Of a stretch of DNA of 12,640 nucleotides, positions 1-6,904 are shown piece by piece (within the stretch, counting starts at the first letter, position 1; each line of letters begins with the position of its first letter). Made by a program: the position numbers and the translations under genes. Origin of the DNA: Candidatus Hodarchaeota archaeon (GTDB lineage: Archaea > Asgardarchaeota > Heimdallarchaeia > Hodarchaeales > Hodarchaeaceae); the NCBI GenBank assembly GCA_016840305.1, contig JAEOSP010000061.1, positions 1 to 12,640 of the forward strand, given 5' to 3'. The notes beneath the pieces are model-generated. The model saw only the letters and a list, made by a program, of their open reading frames with translations. It searched no databases and was not told the origin of the DNA.

Positions 1-19
1 ATATTCTTGACTAAAAAAA

Positions 20-32
20 TTTTTGTATAAGC
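20..32 (+). promoter_or_regulatory. TATA-like box of the enoyl-CoA hydratase gene
   Basis: An A/T-rich tract ending in TTTGTATAA lies about 35 bases before the ATG at 64. Archaeal start sites usually fall about 25 bases after the TATA centre, which would leave a leader of around ten bases. A purine-rich GAAAGAGG just before the start could serve as a weak ribosome site. Upstream context is cut off by the window edge. Confidence 0.4.
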
Positions 33-63
33 TAGAAAATTCATCAGGAAAGAGGCTTAAATA

Positions 64-891
64 ATGTCAAATGGAAAAAAATTCGAACATGTGACAATAG
101 AACGAAATGAAAAGGGCCAATATGCTGTAATATCAATAAATCGCCCTGAAAAATTGAATGCTCTTCAAATCAAAACATTGAAAGAAATTACTGAAGCATT
201 AGAAGCTGTAGAAGTTGAGCAAAATGTCCGATGTGTTGTCTTACGAGGAACTAAGGAATATTTAAAGAAACCCGCATTCTCTGCAGGAGCGGATCTCTCC
301 GATAGAGGAAGTTCTGACCTCGATCCATCCAATTTGAGACATCAAAGTCATGCAATGTATAGAAGGCATAAATATTATGATTTAATCGAGGAGTTCCCTA
401 AACCCATTATCGCTGCTATAGATGGTTATGCTTTAGGCGGAGGTTTTGAATTAGTTCTAGTATGTGATATATCTATTGCTTCTAAACGCTCAATATTTGG
501 ATTTCCTGAAGTGCAGCGTGGAATCTTCCCTGCAAATGGAGGTACTCAACGATTAATAAGAAACCTCGGCAAAATGAGAGTAAAGAGGATGATGTTTTTT
601 GGTGAACATTTCTCTGCGGAGACAATGTTTGAGTGGGGAGTTCTTTCTTTCCTAGTTGAGGATGATCAGTTTGAAGATTTCATTCACGAACAAGCTTCGC
701 GATTAGGAAATTCTGCAACGAACAGCTTATTCCTAATTAAGAAAAGTATTAACTATGGTACTCAAATACCACTTAATATAGGCTTACAATTCGAACAAAT
801 GGGTTATGCAATTAATTCACAGAGTAAAGACGTTGCAGAGGGAATATCGGCATTTCTTGAGAAGAGAAGGCCCGAGTTCAGAGGAAAATGA
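64..891 (+). CDS. Enoyl-CoA hydratase/isomerase (crotonase family)
   Basis: This 275-residue protein is a cytoplasmic crotonase-fold enzyme, most simply a hydratase adding water to 2-enoyl-CoA in beta-oxidation. The N-terminal crotonase signature NRPEKLNAL is at residues 26-34. The oxyanion-hole loop SAGAD is at 73-77 and the glycine-rich helix start GYALGGGFEL at 121-130. By comparison with rat mitochondrial hydratase, E129 and E149 (in FPEVQRG) correspond to the two catalytic glutamates and G126 to the oxyanion glycine. Both glutamates being present favours a true hydratase over an isomerase or hydrolase. The length is normal for the family. The ATG at 64 follows a TATA-like box by about 35 bases. 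The thiolase gene starts 88 bases downstream on the same strand, which supports a beta-oxidation or CoA-ester role. Substrate chain length cannot be read from the sequence; methylglutaconyl-CoA or another branched enoyl-CoA is possible. Confidence 0.93.
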   Translation: MSNGKKFEHVTIERNEKGQYAVISINRPEKLNALQIKTLKEITEALEAVEVEQNVRCVVLRGTKEYLKKPAFSAGADLSDRGSSDLDPSNLRHQSHAMYRRHKYYDLIEEFPKPIIAAIDGYALGGGFELVLVCDISIASKRSIFGFPEVQRGIFPANGGTQRLIRNLGKMRVKRMMFFGEHFSAETMFEWGVLSFLVEDDQFEDFIHEQASRLGNSATNSLFLIKKSINYGTQIPLNIGLQFEQMGYAINSQSKDVAEGISAFLEKRRPEFRGK

Positions 892-923
892 CATGCTTTG
901 TCTACTAGAAAAGCTCAGAAATG

Positions 924-940
924 ATAAAAAATATAAATTT
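924..940 (+). promoter_or_regulatory. TATA-like box of the thiolase gene
   Basis: The stretch AAAAAATATAAATTT lies in the 88-base gap between the hydratase and thiolase genes, about 45 bases before the thiolase ATG. It resembles an archaeal TATA element and suggests that the thiolase can be transcribed on its own as well as by read-through. Confidence 0.45.
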
Positions 941-979
941 GTATTTTAAAAGCGGAATAAAAGTAATTGTGGGATTTGA

Positions 980-2275
980 ATGAATTTTAAAGATGTATGG
1001 TTAATTGATTATGCCCGAACTGCATTTTCACGATCTAGACCGAATCAACCTGAGCGAGATGTGTTTGGTGAGATTCGTGGAGACGAATTACTTGCTCAGT
1101 TATTAATGAAGTTCTTTGATGGAAAACTAGCAAATAAAGGGATATCTAGAAGTGATATTGAGGAAGTATCTGTAGGAGTTGCTTCAGGTGTATTAGAAAA
1201 CTGGACTTATGGTGGAAAACTTCCCCTATATTTATCAGGATTCCCAGATAAAGTTTCATCATTTTTTATCGATAAACAATGTGCCTCCGCTGGAGCTGGA
1301 ATGCACATGTTGGCCATGGAGATAATGACGGGATATACTAAATGTGCATTAGCCACAGGTTTCGAACATATGACAAGAGTGAGAGGAGTCGGAATAAATC
1401 CTGCGATAGAGAGATTTAAGGATGAAAACAGTATATTCTACAATCCTGAATATGATATGAAAAATTCAATCAATATGTTGCAAACTGCTCAAAGATTATA
1501 CGAAGAGGAAATTCCAAAATTCACTAAAGAAGACTTAGATAAGTTTGGTGTGAGATCACATAATTTAACTATTAAAAGTCAAGAAAAGAAATGGTTTACA
1601 TCTGGAGTAAATGGTGGAGAAATTATACCAATTGAAGGACATACAGAAGGAAATCCTGACATTCCAATGACCATCGATAAAGATATGGCAGCAAGAAAGT
1701 CTACGTTAGAGGGGGTGGCTGGATTACGTAGAATATCTGTTCCTTTCTACTTAGAGAAAAATGGAGGAAAAGAAGGATATATTAAACGTGAATGTACAGA
1801 AGAAGGAGTGATAACTGCGGGAAATTCATCTCCCTTGAATGCTGGGTCCACAACAGCCATTCTCATGGAAGCAGGAGAAGCAAAAAAAAGAAATTTGGAA
1901 CCAATGGCTCGTATTGTATCAATTGGATGGGCAGGAGTTGATCCAAGAGTTATGGGACGCGGCCCAGTCCCTGCAACACGTAAAGCGCTTGAACATGCCA
2001 ATTTAACTGCAGAGGAAATTGATTTTTGGGAAATTAATGAAGCCTTTTGTATAGTAACCTTAAATTGTATGGATAAATTCAATATTCCAGAAGAAAAGGT
2101 TAACATTATGGGAGGATCAACAGCTATTGGTCACCCATTAGGATCAACAATGATAAGACTTACAGGAACTTTAGCACGTATTTTAAAAGACAAAAAAGGT
2201 CATTATGGTGTTGCTACTGCATGTGTTGGAGGAGGACAAGGATTAGCAACTATTATTGAAAATATGGATGTTTAA
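980..2275 (+). CDS. Acetyl-CoA acyltransferase (thiolase)
   Basis: This 431-residue cytoplasmic enzyme belongs to the thiolase superfamily. It cleaves 3-ketoacyl-CoA with CoA in beta-oxidation, or condenses two acyl-CoAs in the reverse direction. All the expected active-site blocks are visible: the nucleophilic cysteine C101 in KQCASAGAG, NEAF at 353-356, GGSTAIGHPLG at 378-388 with H385, and the second cysteine C415 in ACVGGGQG. This complete Cys-His-Cys set indicates a conventional, probably degradative or biosynthetic, thiolase. It is unlike the archaeal SCPx-type thiolases of the mevalonate pathway, which lack this C-terminal CxGGG arrangement. The length is slightly above the usual 390-400 because of a longer N-terminal half. 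It lies 88 bases downstream of an enoyl-CoA hydratase on the same strand. Its stop is 26 bases from the stop of a convergent small membrane gene. Whether it is chain-length specific cannot be told. Confidence 0.94.
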   Translation: MNFKDVWLIDYARTAFSRSRPNQPERDVFGEIRGDELLAQLLMKFFDGKLANKGISRSDIEEVSVGVASGVLENWTYGGKLPLYLSGFPDKVSSFFIDKQCASAGAGMHMLAMEIMTGYTKCALATGFEHMTRVRGVGINPAIERFKDENSIFYNPEYDMKNSINMLQTAQRLYEEEIPKFTKEDLDKFGVRSHNLTIKSQEKKWFTSGVNGGEIIPIEGHTEGNPDIPMTIDKDMAARKSTLEGVAGLRRISVPFYLEKNGGKEGYIKRECTEEGVITAGNSSPLNAGSTTAILMEAGEAKKRNLEPMARIVSIGWAGVDPRVMGRGPVPATRKALEHANLTAEEIDFWEINEAFCIVTLNCMDKFNIPEEKVNIMGGSTAIGHPLGSTMIRLTGTLARILKDKKGHYGVATACVGGGQGLATIIENMDV

Positions 2276-2301
2276 TTTACGAAATAATCGAGGAGTTCAG
2301 C

Positions 2302-2586
2302 TTAGTTGTTGTTTATATTTCTGATCAATTCATAACAGGTAAGCGCTTCTAGTTTTATCCCAACTAACAATAATCCTAGAACAATGAATATCAAAGTGAT
2401 TGCGATGAGAAAATGGATCGTAAATATTCTAGGGTCACTTGGATTAGCAGGCGTTTCAAATTTTGTTGCTGTGTCAAGGAGAAGAAGATTTACTACAAAA
2501 TATATTATTAAAGCAGCAAAAGAGAAAAGTGCACCATACTGATTTAAATTTAAGAAATTAAATCCATCTGATATTCCATCTCTCAT
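2302..2586 (-). CDS. Small membrane protein, truncated paralogue of the 6007-6744 gene
   Basis: The product is 94 residues with two strong hydrophobic helices at about 18-38 and 53-78, and a short polar C-terminus. It matches only the C-terminal third of the larger membrane protein encoded at 6007-6744. By hand alignment about 46 of 77 residues are identical, including FTIHFLIAI and the YEL near the end. An in-frame TAG lies three codons before the ATG, so the frame cannot extend upstream, and I could not find the missing N-terminal helices in the 190 bases before it. It may be an expressed two-helix protein or the remnant of a duplicated gene. The reading frame is intact and the substitutions are largely conservative, which argues for some period of selection. 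There is no clear ribosome site and only a weak AT-rich promoter candidate. Function is unknown. Confidence 0.55.
   Translation of the reverse strand: MRDGISDGFNFLNLNQYGALFSFAALIIYFVVNLLLLDTATKFETPANPSDPRIFTIHFLIAITLIFIVLGLLLVGIKLEALTCYELIRNINNN
2383..2528. repeat. Diverged direct repeat, copy 1 (duplicated membrane-gene segment)
   Basis: This 146-base stretch aligns without gaps to 6100-6245, with 31 mismatches counted by hand (about 79% identity). Both copies are in the same orientation and lie inside paralogous minus-strand coding frames. Weaker similarity continues toward the gene 3' ends. The copies flank the large oxidoreductase gene. Confidence 0.75.
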
Positions 2587-2728
2587 CTTAGTCTAGTAAA
2601 TAATTTCTAATTGATTATTCCGGGCTCATTCAGGAATTCTTAGTTCCAATCCTGCATTTACTTTACTCGGTTTTTCTTGCTTTAATAAAACATACAGGTA
2701 CGATTAGCTGTTTTAAACACTCAAAGGG

Positions 2729-2736
2729 TTTTTATA
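2729..2736 (+). promoter_or_regulatory. TATA box of the oxidoreductase gene
   Basis: TTTTTATAT lies about 45 bases before the ATG at 2777, preceded by AAAGGG at a position where a BRE could lie. The implied start near 2758-2762 gives a leader of about 15-20 bases. A purine-rich stretch (AAAAGGTAAGGG) follows at 2754-2765. This is the best promoter candidate in the 190-base divergent gap at 2587-2776. Confidence 0.5.
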
Positions 2737-2776
2737 TCGTGAGTCAAATGACGAAAAGGTAAGGGTTATAGAGTAA

Positions 2777-5700
2777 ATGAAATCAAAGATTATTTCAAGA
2801 TTGACGAATGAATTTGCTGGAAAAGTATCTTTCGACAAAGCGGAACGTCAATTGAATGCTCATGATATTTCTGTCATTCCATCCCCAATTCTAAAATTCT
2901 TGAAGACGATTCCAGAGGCTGTAATTAGAATTGAAAGTATTGAAGACATTCACAAAGCTTTAAGAATAGCGAAAGAGTTCAATATTCCTATTACACCAAG
3001 GGGGGGAGGGACTGCTGGTTATGGTGGAGCAGTACCAATCAATAAAGGGCTTGTTTTGAATTTTTCTTGGTATCGAAAGGTAATAAGTATTGATAGAAAA
3101 GCAAATCTTGTAATTGTAGAACCAGGAATTACTTGGGGAGAGTTAGAAAAGGAATTAGAAAAACAGGCCTTAGGACTTAAAATGTACCCTACGTCCGCTC
3201 CAGGGAGCTCTGTCGGGGGATTTTTTGCAATGGGTGGATCAGGAATCGGTTCTTATGAAAATGGATCTTTTCTAAATGTAATTCACTCTATTGAAGTAAC
3301 AAGTTTCGAAGGATTAGATAAAACAGTTATGGGAGACGAATTACGGTTTTATTATGGTTTAGAAGGGATTACGGGGATTATCACGAAGATTACGATTAAG
3401 GTTGAAGAGATAACAAAACATGAACCCATAGGTGTTGGTGTACCAACCTCAAAAGCACTACAATCATTTATTCAGGAGATAGCTAGACACGAACTCCCTA
3501 TTTGGAATATTGGGTTTTTTACACCCCAAACACTAAGGTTAAGAAACTTAACAGTAGAAACACAACCATCACAGATTTTACGGACTATTAAAGGGTTCCC
3601 TGATAAAGGAGAAAAGATTTTTCTTAAGGGATTTGAGGGATATCAATTACCTCTTCCAGAAGATCTTTATTTTATTATAATTATCGTTCGTTCAAAAGAT
3701 TTGGAAAAAGTACGTGGAGTTGTTGTGCATACTGCTGAAAAATTTGGTGGAAAAGAACTAGAACGCATTCTTGCTACCCTTGAATGGGAGGAACGTTTTA
3801 ATTCATTAAGATTCAAACGTCTTGGGCCAACACTTATTCCTTCAGAGGGAATTATAAAAATTGACCGCTTAAATGAAGCATTGACGAAAATTGAATCAGA
3901 AATCAGAAATATCGCTATTGAGGGAACGATGACAACACAAAATGAAGTAGTTCTTCTTGGTTTCACTCTTGGAGATGAAAGATCATGGGGCTATCCGTTG
4001 AGTTTTTCACGTAGCTTAAAATTTATTCGAATATTAAAAAAGTTTGAGGGGCGATCTTATGGAACGGGTCTCTATTTTACCTCAGAAACCACGAATGTAT
4101 TTGGTAAAGATCTAGTTAAGGAATTAAGGGTGTTTAAAAATAAAATAGATCCACAAAATCTCCTAAATCCTGGTAAAGTATTGTTTCCCAAAGCAAAAAT
4201 TCTATGGCTTGCTATGTTTATGGCAAACCTACCTATTATCCGTTCCACCCTTCCTATAATGGAGATTTTTGTACGTGGTTTACATGGAAGGCGCCGAGCA
4301 AAGTATATCCCCGACCAACTTATTGAAGAAGCATTTAGTTGTGCCCAGTGTGGTTATTGTAACCAAGTGTGTACTATATTTGAAGGACGAAGATTAGAAA
4401 TAGCTTCTCCACGTGGTAAATTTTACTTTTTGACTCAGCTAGCTAAAGGCAAGGCAAAACTTACAGAGGAGATAGTAAGTGAATTTCTACTTTGTACTAC
4501 ATGTTTTCGCTGTGAGCAACCTGATGTTTGTCAGTTGAATATCTCAATTGAATCATTATTTGAAGAGATGCGGGGTATTGTAATTAACCATACACAATAT
4601 CCATCAATCCCAGCATTCTATTTGATGGCAGGAGGAATTGTAACTGGAAATAATATTTGGGCTCACGATCCAAACCGTCGTACTGACTGGATCCCAGAAG
4701 AAATCAAGCCTTTCGTTGGTAGAAAAACTGATATTGGTTATTGGAGTGGTTGTACTGCTAGTTACATAATGCCAAACATTGCATCGGGGGCAACGAAGAT
4801 CTTAAAAGCTGGAGGGGTGGATTTTACTCTACTCGGTAATGATGAGGGATGTTGCGGAGCTCCTATGATGATGGCTGGTTTATGGGACGTTTTCAGTGAA
4901 ACTATGGAGAAAAATATAAGAAATATTTATAGACATGGTATTAATAAACTTATTATTTCTTGTCCAGCATGTTATACTTCTATGGCCTATTTTTATCCGA
5001 TATTTATAGAAAAAATGGCAAGTGAAAAGCCTGAATTAAAGAAAATTTGGAATCAAATGGAGTTGACACATATTTCAAGTATTTTCGATGATCTTGTTAT
5101 GGAAGAGAAAATCAGGTTTTCAGGGAAATATGAGAAGAAGGTAACTTGGCATGATAGTTGTCACTTGTTTCGTCCTTCTGATTATTATGAAAATCCTCGA
5201 AATGTGCTGAATGCTATTCCTGGATTAAAACTTAGAGAGATGAAACATAATCGAGATAAATCTTTATGCTGTGGTTCTGTTATAACAAGAATGGGTAATT
5301 GGGAAGCATCCGATCGATTGGCCAAGATTAGACTCCAAGAAGCTCTAGCCACTGGGGCAGAAGAAATTTGTACGACTTGTCCATGTTGTGAGTTTCAGCT
5401 GCGAATAGGAGCCAAAAAAAATAACATTGATATTCCAATTAAAGACCTCACTGATATCATTCTGACTGGAATGGGAGAACAACCTATTAATGATCCGACC
5501 CCAACAGTTCTTGATATCTGGTTCAACATATTTGAACCAGCTATTTTGTTTATGACCCCCGATGGACTAAATGAAATGATTTTGTTAATGAGACCTGAGA
5601 TGATGGAAGCGATGCCTGAGACACTAAAGCGATTCTTAAATATCATGAAAGTGACCAGATTGAGCTATATTATGAGTCCTATCTTTGGGTTTTTGGGAAA

Positions 5701-6004
5701 ACTCCCTTGTGTGATACCGAAAATGATTCAACTAATAATGCCTGCGATGATACATAAAATGCTACCAGAAATAAAAGAATACATATTTTTGGTTATTCCA
5801 AACTTTAAGAAGTATCCACAAATGATAGATCGAATGGATCACGTTTTGCCGTATACTATGGATAAACTCTTTTCTACTATGTTACCCAAAATGATTTCAG
5901 AATTGAAATCACTGACTGTCAAAGCCATTCAAGATTATATGCTTGGAAAAATTGAACCAATTGGGAGTTATCAAGATAAAGTTCCTCTAATAGAGTCATC
6001 TTAA
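2777..6004 (+). CDS. GlcD-HdrD-type fusion: FAD-linked oxidase with ferredoxin and two CCG domains
   Basis: This 1075-residue redox protein joins several modules. A PCMH-type FAD-binding domain (about 40-210) carries the PRGGGTAGYGGAVP loop at 74-87. An FAD-oxidase C-terminal domain ends with LLNPGKVLF (462-470). A dicluster ferredoxin domain has C522/C525/C528/C532 and C573/C576/C579/C585. Two cysteine-rich CCG domains follow: C659, C692-C693, C729, C732 and C795, C831-C832, C868, C871, both matching CX31-39CCX35-36CX2C. In HdrB/HdrD such repeats bind a non-cubane [4Fe-4S] cluster. A Met/Pro-rich tail occupies about 905-1060. The family oxidises D-2-hydroxyacids such as lactate or glycolate, or exchanges electrons with ETF, and passes them through the iron-sulfur clusters. 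The nearby hydratase and thiolase make a beta-oxidation-linked electron-transfer role plausible but unproven. There is no membrane helix typical of Emo/DsrMK-like partners. The gene ends two bases from the convergent membrane gene. Confidence 0.9.
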   Translation: MKSKIISRLTNEFAGKVSFDKAERQLNAHDISVIPSPILKFLKTIPEAVIRIESIEDIHKALRIAKEFNIPITPRGGGTAGYGGAVPINKGLVLNFSWYRKVISIDRKANLVIVEPGITWGELEKELEKQALGLKMYPTSAPGSSVGGFFAMGGSGIGSYENGSFLNVIHSIEVTSFEGLDKTVMGDELRFYYGLEGITGIITKITIKVEEITKHEPIGVGVPTSKALQSFIQEIARHELPIWNIGFFTPQTLRLRNLTVETQPSQILRTIKGFPDKGEKIFLKGFEGYQLPLPEDLYFIIIIVRSKDLEKVRGVVVHTAEKFGGKELERILATLEWEERFNSLRFKRLGPTLIPSEGIIKIDRLNEALTKIESEIRNIAIEGTMTTQNEVVLLGFTLGDERSWGYPLSFSRSLKFIRILKKFEGRSYGTGLYFTSETTNVFGKDLVKELRVFKNKIDPQNLLNPGKVLFPKAKILWLAMFMANLPIIRSTLPIMEIFVRGLHGRRRAKYIPDQLIEEAFSCAQCGYCNQVCTIFEGRRLEIASPRGKFYFLTQLAKGKAKLTEEIVSEFLLCTTCFRCEQPDVCQLNISIESLFEEMRGIVINHTQYPSIPAFYLMAGGIVTGNNIWAHDPNRRTDWIPEEIKPFVGRKTDIGYWSGCTASYIMPNIASGATKILKAGGVDFTLLGNDEGCCGAPMMMAGLWDVFSETMEKNIRNIYRHGINKLIISCPACYTSMAYFYPIFIEKMASEKPELKKIWNQMELTHISSIFDDLVMEEKIRFSGKYEKKVTWHDSCHLFRPSDYYENPRNVLNAIPGLKLREMKHNRDKSLCCGSVITRMGNWEASDRLAKIRLQEALATGAEEICTTCPCCEFQLRIGAKKNNIDIPIKDLTDIILTGMGEQPINDPTPTVLDIWFNIFEPAILFMTPDGLNEMILLMRPEMMEAMPETLKRFLNIMKVTRLSYIMSPIFGFLGKLPCVIPKMIQLIMPAMIHKMLPEIKEYIFLVIPNFKKYPQMIDRMDHVLPYTMDKLFSTMLPKMISELKSLTVKAIQDYMLGKIEPIGSYQDKVPLIESS

Positions 6005-6006
6005 CT

Positions 6007-6744
6007 TTAAAGGATGGTATTATATTGGTTATTTATTTTTAATAATTCGTAACCTGAAAGCACTTCCAACGTCATTCCGATGAATAAAAACCCTAGAGCG
6101 AGGAATATCAAAGCAATAGCTATGAGAAAATGGATTGTAAATACACTAGGATCAATAGGATTAGCGTATGATTCAATTTTAATTGCTGCATCAAGGAGAG
6201 GAAGATTTGCTACAAAATATGTGACTAAAGCGGCGATAGAGAAGAGGATTCCAAAATTCATCTCTCTCGAAATATTGGGTATCTGATGAATCGCTTGCCA
6301 TTCCTTATACTTTCTCACTCCTAGATATTTTACTATAAGGTTAAGAATGGTTACTCCGTTCAATATTGTCAGCATTCCATAAAAGATACTAACTCCTTTC
6401 TCATCAAATTTAGGTTGAGGTATTGGAACTTTAGTTATGTATAAAATAATACCTATGAATCCAACAACCAAAGAAATTGCAAAATAGCATAAAAACATCT
6501 TTCTCTTTTTAATTTCTAAGAACTGCGGAGTAGAGTCAATTTTATTAGAAAATAGTATTATTACTATTGAAAAAACAAATAACCCAACATTTTGCGTGAT
6601 CACAAAGATGTACGAGGTATTCTCTTGAGTAAAGAGTAAAGTTGTTACAACGAGCTCTATTGTACTAATAACTAAAATCATTACCCCTAAGGACTTTAAT
6701 GATGGTTTATTACCCTTATTTACTCCCACATCATGTTCTGTCAT
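6007..6744 (-). CDS. Six-helix integral membrane protein of unknown function
   Basis: The product is 245 residues, almost entirely hydrophobic, with predicted membrane helices at about 18-39, 45-66, 83-104, 118-140, 166-187 and 203-226. I recognise no known family. The start is taken at the ATG at 6744 because AAGGAG at 6751-6756 sits six bases before it. A TTG at 6774 is the furthest upstream start in frame but would place this ribosome site inside the gene. The C-terminal part (about 164-241) is about 60% identical to the 94-residue protein at 2302-2586, so the last two helices form a unit that has been duplicated. The stop codon is two bases from that of the convergent oxidoreductase gene, so the two could be linked by antisense read-through. 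A role as membrane partner for the redox protein is speculation. Confidence 0.8.
   Translation of the reverse strand: MTEHDVGVNKGNKPSLKSLGVMILVISTIELVVTTLLFTQENTSYIFVITQNVGLFVFSIVIILFSNKIDSTPQFLEIKKRKMFLCYFAISLVVGFIGIILYITKVPIPQPKFDEKGVSIFYGMLTILNGVTILNLIVKYLGVRKYKEWQAIHQIPNISREMNFGILFSIAALVTYFVANLPLLDAAIKIESYANPIDPSVFTIHFLIAIALIFLALGFLFIGMTLEVLSGYELLKINNQYNTIL
6100..6245. repeat. Diverged direct repeat, copy 2 (duplicated membrane-gene segment)
   Basis: This is the partner of 2383-2528, same orientation and ungapped, with 115 of 146 bases matching by hand count. It encodes the last two helices of the six-helix protein. The full-length gene is here, so this is probably the parent copy or closer to it. 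Confidence 0.75.
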
Positions 6745-6750
6745 GACTAT

Positions 6751-6756
6751 CTCCTT
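6751..6756 (-). promoter_or_regulatory. Shine-Dalgarno that sets the start at 6744
   Basis: Read on the minus strand this is AAGGAG, six bases before the ATG at 6744. It is the strongest ribosome site in the window. It supports initiation at this ATG and not at the upstream ATG (6768) or TTG (6774). Confidence 0.7.
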
Positions 6757-6818
6757 TTTAACAATCATTATCAAGTTAAAGACATTTAATTCTTTACGAT
6801 TATTGCTAACTACAACTC

Positions 6819-6827
6819 ATTATAAAC
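6819..6827 (-). promoter_or_regulatory. TATA-like box of the six-helix membrane gene
   Basis: On the minus strand this reads GTTTATAAT, about 75 bases before the ATG at 6744. The implied transcription start near 6793 leaves a leader of about 50 bases that contains the AAGGAG site. Confidence 0.45.
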
Positions 6828-6839
6828 GTTGCGCACTTT

Positions 6840-6869
6840 TGATCATTATAATAAAATCGATGATCATTA
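6840..6869. promoter_or_regulatory. Operator-like paired TGATCATTA sites
   Basis: TGATCATTA occurs at 6840-6848 and again at 6861-6869, starts exactly 21 bases apart (two helical turns). Because TGATCA is itself a palindrome, the pair also forms a seven-base inverted repeat (TGATCAT / ATGATCA) with a 13-base spacer. It lies just upstream of the TATA-like box of the minus-strand membrane gene, where an archaeal activator or repressor could bind. Confidence 0.35.
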
Positions 6870-6904
6870 AGATTTAAGGTATAGAAAGTTATTATATTCT
6901 TTTT

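Noticed and set aside
1747..2106. Open frame on the minus strand inside the thiolase gene
   Set aside because: It lies fully antisense to a strongly supported enzyme and its translation shows no recognisable domain.
3667..3966. Minus-strand open frame within the FAD-oxidase domain
   Set aside because: It is antisense to conserved coding sequence, low in complexity, and has no promoter or ribosome site.
5395..5646. Minus-strand open frame within the oxidoreductase 3' part
   Set aside because: It is a shadow of the Met-rich coding region; its hydrophobic look comes from the reverse complement of Met/Ile/Asn codons.
6080..6286. Plus-strand open frame antisense to the six-helix gene
   Set aside because: The duplicated segment at 2383-2528 preserves the minus-strand protein, which shows that the minus strand is the selected coding strand.
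2302..6744. Composite mobile element formed by the flanking duplicated segments
   Set aside because: The repeats are diverged coding paralogues, with no transposase, terminal inverted repeats or target-site duplication visible.
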